From NCBI RefSeq assembly GCF_026745355.1, contig NC_079205.1, forward strand, positions 64,728,084 to 64,792,083: DNA of 64,000 nucleotides, in the 5' to 3' direction. The position numbers and the translations under genes were made by a program. The notes under the pieces were generated by a model. That model made no database searches and was not told the origin of the DNA. It saw only the letters and a program-made list of their open reading frames with translations. The stretch comes from Beta vulgaris subsp. vulgaris (taxonomy: Eukaryota; Streptophyta; Magnoliopsida; Caryophyllales; Amaranthaceae). Positions 62,500 through 64,000 of the stretch are shown piece by piece (position 1 is the first letter of the stretch; every line of letters begins with the position of its first letter).

Positions 62500-63030
62500 C
62501 TTGAAAATAAGGCAGAACAGAATGAGAATGTGATACGACGAGATAGAAAAAAAGACAAGGAAGGGGTCACCCACTTAGCTATTCATAATGGTCAAAGCGA
62601 GCCTATTCATTTCATTCTGAATTAAAGAATAATATGATTGAAGCTAATACAGTTCTTCTGAGATATTCAAACAGGAGGTCTAAATTGCCATCTCTAAATC
62701 TTAGGTTCAACAATATTCGCTTCATTTGGCTTTCACTAAAGTGGTGGACTAATACCAATTCCAATGTCTATTTCATGTGACCAGGGCTTTGTTGTCTCTT
62801 CTTCCACTCAAGAGTTGTTTACTCGTTGTTTGAATTTTCTTGTCTCCAAGAGTCCGCTTGATTTAATGGAAAATGGTTTTTCAGAGAATATATTTTTGGT
62901 GGAAAATGCAAATGAAATACTTTCTCCGTGTCAATGTAACAATTATTTCACCAAAAAAAAAAAAATGTAACAATTGAGATGACACAAATTCTTAGGCAAA
63001 ATTTCTTAGCGTGAGATTAACAAAAAGTGA
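62500..63030. other. Intergenic, no gene recognised
   Basis: The 68-codon frame at 62764 has no family signature. A CTTTCTCCGTGTCAATGTAA word at 62920 is a possible Stowaway terminus without a partner. Confidence 0.4.
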
Positions 63031-63033
63031 AAT

Positions 63034-63918
63034 TATTGGGTCAGACCGTCTGATTCAATAGTTTCCGTCGGACGGGCTGAGCCCAACTTAACGCGCGCGG
63101 ACTTTTTTTTTTTAATATTTGTTTTTAAAAAAAAAATCATTTAACGGTTTGCCATTGTTTTCGCGAGTGCTCTCGCCATTGATTTCGAAACACCGACATG
63201 AATTTGCTCGTCGTTGTTTGGGATCTGAATTGAAGCTAATGACGCGAAGGCCGTTGATTTCTCGAACATACGAAGGTTTTATTTCCCGAACCCCAATGAT
63301 GCAAACATCGCCGCCGTCTTCATTGAACACCAACCAACATCACCGCCGTTACTTGTAACCTAGATCTAGGGTTTGTGATTATCAGATAGTTTGGAGAAAT
63401 TATCATATCTCGTTTTTCATTTAAAGTGCGATTTTGTGCTTAAAGCCTAATCTTTTTGCTGAAATTTATGTTCTTATGTTGTATAATTTGGGTTAATTTT
63501 TGTTTTCCTTTCATTTGATGTTGTTTTTCTTTCATTTAGAAATTTCTACCTTTCATTTGGTATTTTTGATTTTGTTTTTTTTTTTATTTTTTTTATGTTT
63601 TCAGTTGATTATTGTATTCTTTCAGTTGGTGTGTAAATTCTTTCAGCTTGTGTTATTGTTTTTCTTTCATATGGTCTTTTGTGTTCTTTCAGTTGGTGTG
63701 TAAATTCTTTCAACTTGTGTTGTTTTTCTTTCATTTGGTCTTCTGTGTTCTTTTAGTTGGTGTGTAAATTCTTTCAGCTTGTGTTGTTTTTCTTTCATTT
63801 GGTCTTCTGAACAAAAATTGAAACCAACTGAAAAAAATTGAAATCAACTGGAAAAAAAATTGAAACCAACTGAAAGTCGTCCGATCAAATATTATGGTCG
63901 GACGCGTCTGACCCAATA
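63034..63918. mobile_element. Mutator-like element with possible captured gene fragment
   Basis: TATTGGGTCAGACCGTCTGA at the left matches the reversed right end TATTGGGTCAGACGCGTCCG; similarity continues for about 40 bp (GTCGGACG / ATCGGACG). No clear 9-bp duplication was found. Positions 63150-63380 have higher GC and a 79-codon frame with leader-like CCTAGATCTAGGGTTTGTGA after it, unlike the rest, which would fit a captured gene piece. At 63618-63810 a 63-67-bp unit (CTTTCAGTTGGTGTGTAAAT ...) repeats three times. There is no transposase. Confidence 0.6.
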
Positions 63919-64000
63919 CCTTCTCTAACAAAAAATAATAATATGTGGGTATGTTGATAAGGAGAGATAAAGTGGGACCAACAATAAAAAAAGGAGTGGA

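Overview
The window is nuclear DNA of a flowering plant: AT-rich, with spliced genes whose introns have GT..AG borders, and packed with small plant-type transposons (Stowaway-like, PIF/Harbinger-like, Mutator-like, tRNA-derived SINEs, a LINE, a miniature LTR element). The genes are dicot-like. The dense CTGAAC/GGTCCAATAAG repeat families suggest Caryophyllales/Amaranthaceae, but that is an impression, not a demonstrated assignment. There is no bacterial, organellar or viral gene block.

Four protein-coding genes could be rebuilt, three of them exon by exon with every intron phase agreeing. (1) 6793-12557 (+): a 12-exon secreted GH127/DUF1680 beta-L-arabinofuranosidase-like protein of 865 aa, with the Glu/Cys/Cys-Cys zinc-thiolate residues and an AbfB-like C-terminal lobe. 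(2) 15887-16981 (-): an intronless secreted leucine-rich-repeat protein of the DRT100/PGIP type. (3) 42751-44922 (+): a six-exon bHLH transcription factor of the FBH/bHLH122-130 type, 452 aa. (4) 56546-60242 (+): a six-exon conserved plant coiled-coil protein of unknown function, 464 aa. They look like independent loci; nothing suggests a gene cluster.

Between them, 1-6.6 kb holds Stowaway MITEs and a 1.2-kb PIF/Harbinger-like element built of a GGTCCAATAAGTTC-type minisatellite. 12.6-29 kb is intergenic with many MITEs, four retroposed elements (two SINEs and an inverted pair of about 590-bp retroposons carrying a perfect 22-bp palindrome) and a LINE RNase H relic. 29.1-32.2 kb is a LINE with an open 947-codon RT-RNase H frame, apparently nested inside a Mutator-like element. 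32.7-34.6 kb is a miniature LTR retrotransposon (TRIM type, minus strand). Its short internal domain carries a series of 21-nt hairpins whose stem sequences change in a compensatory way, the most unusual structure seen here. 35-42 kb and 45-54 kb are intergenic with scattered MITEs, an AT microsatellite and a four-unit 346-bp tandem array. A TATA box near 54.4 kb and several well-formed minus-strand exon candidates (52.3, 51.0, 42.0, 40.5, 27.4 kb) suggest a long minus-strand transcript, possibly non-coding, that would enclose the bHLH gene, the LINE and the TRIM. The window ends in a Mutator-like element (63034-63918) with a tandem-repeat tail.

All family names rest on motifs read by eye. 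No database or alignment search was run.
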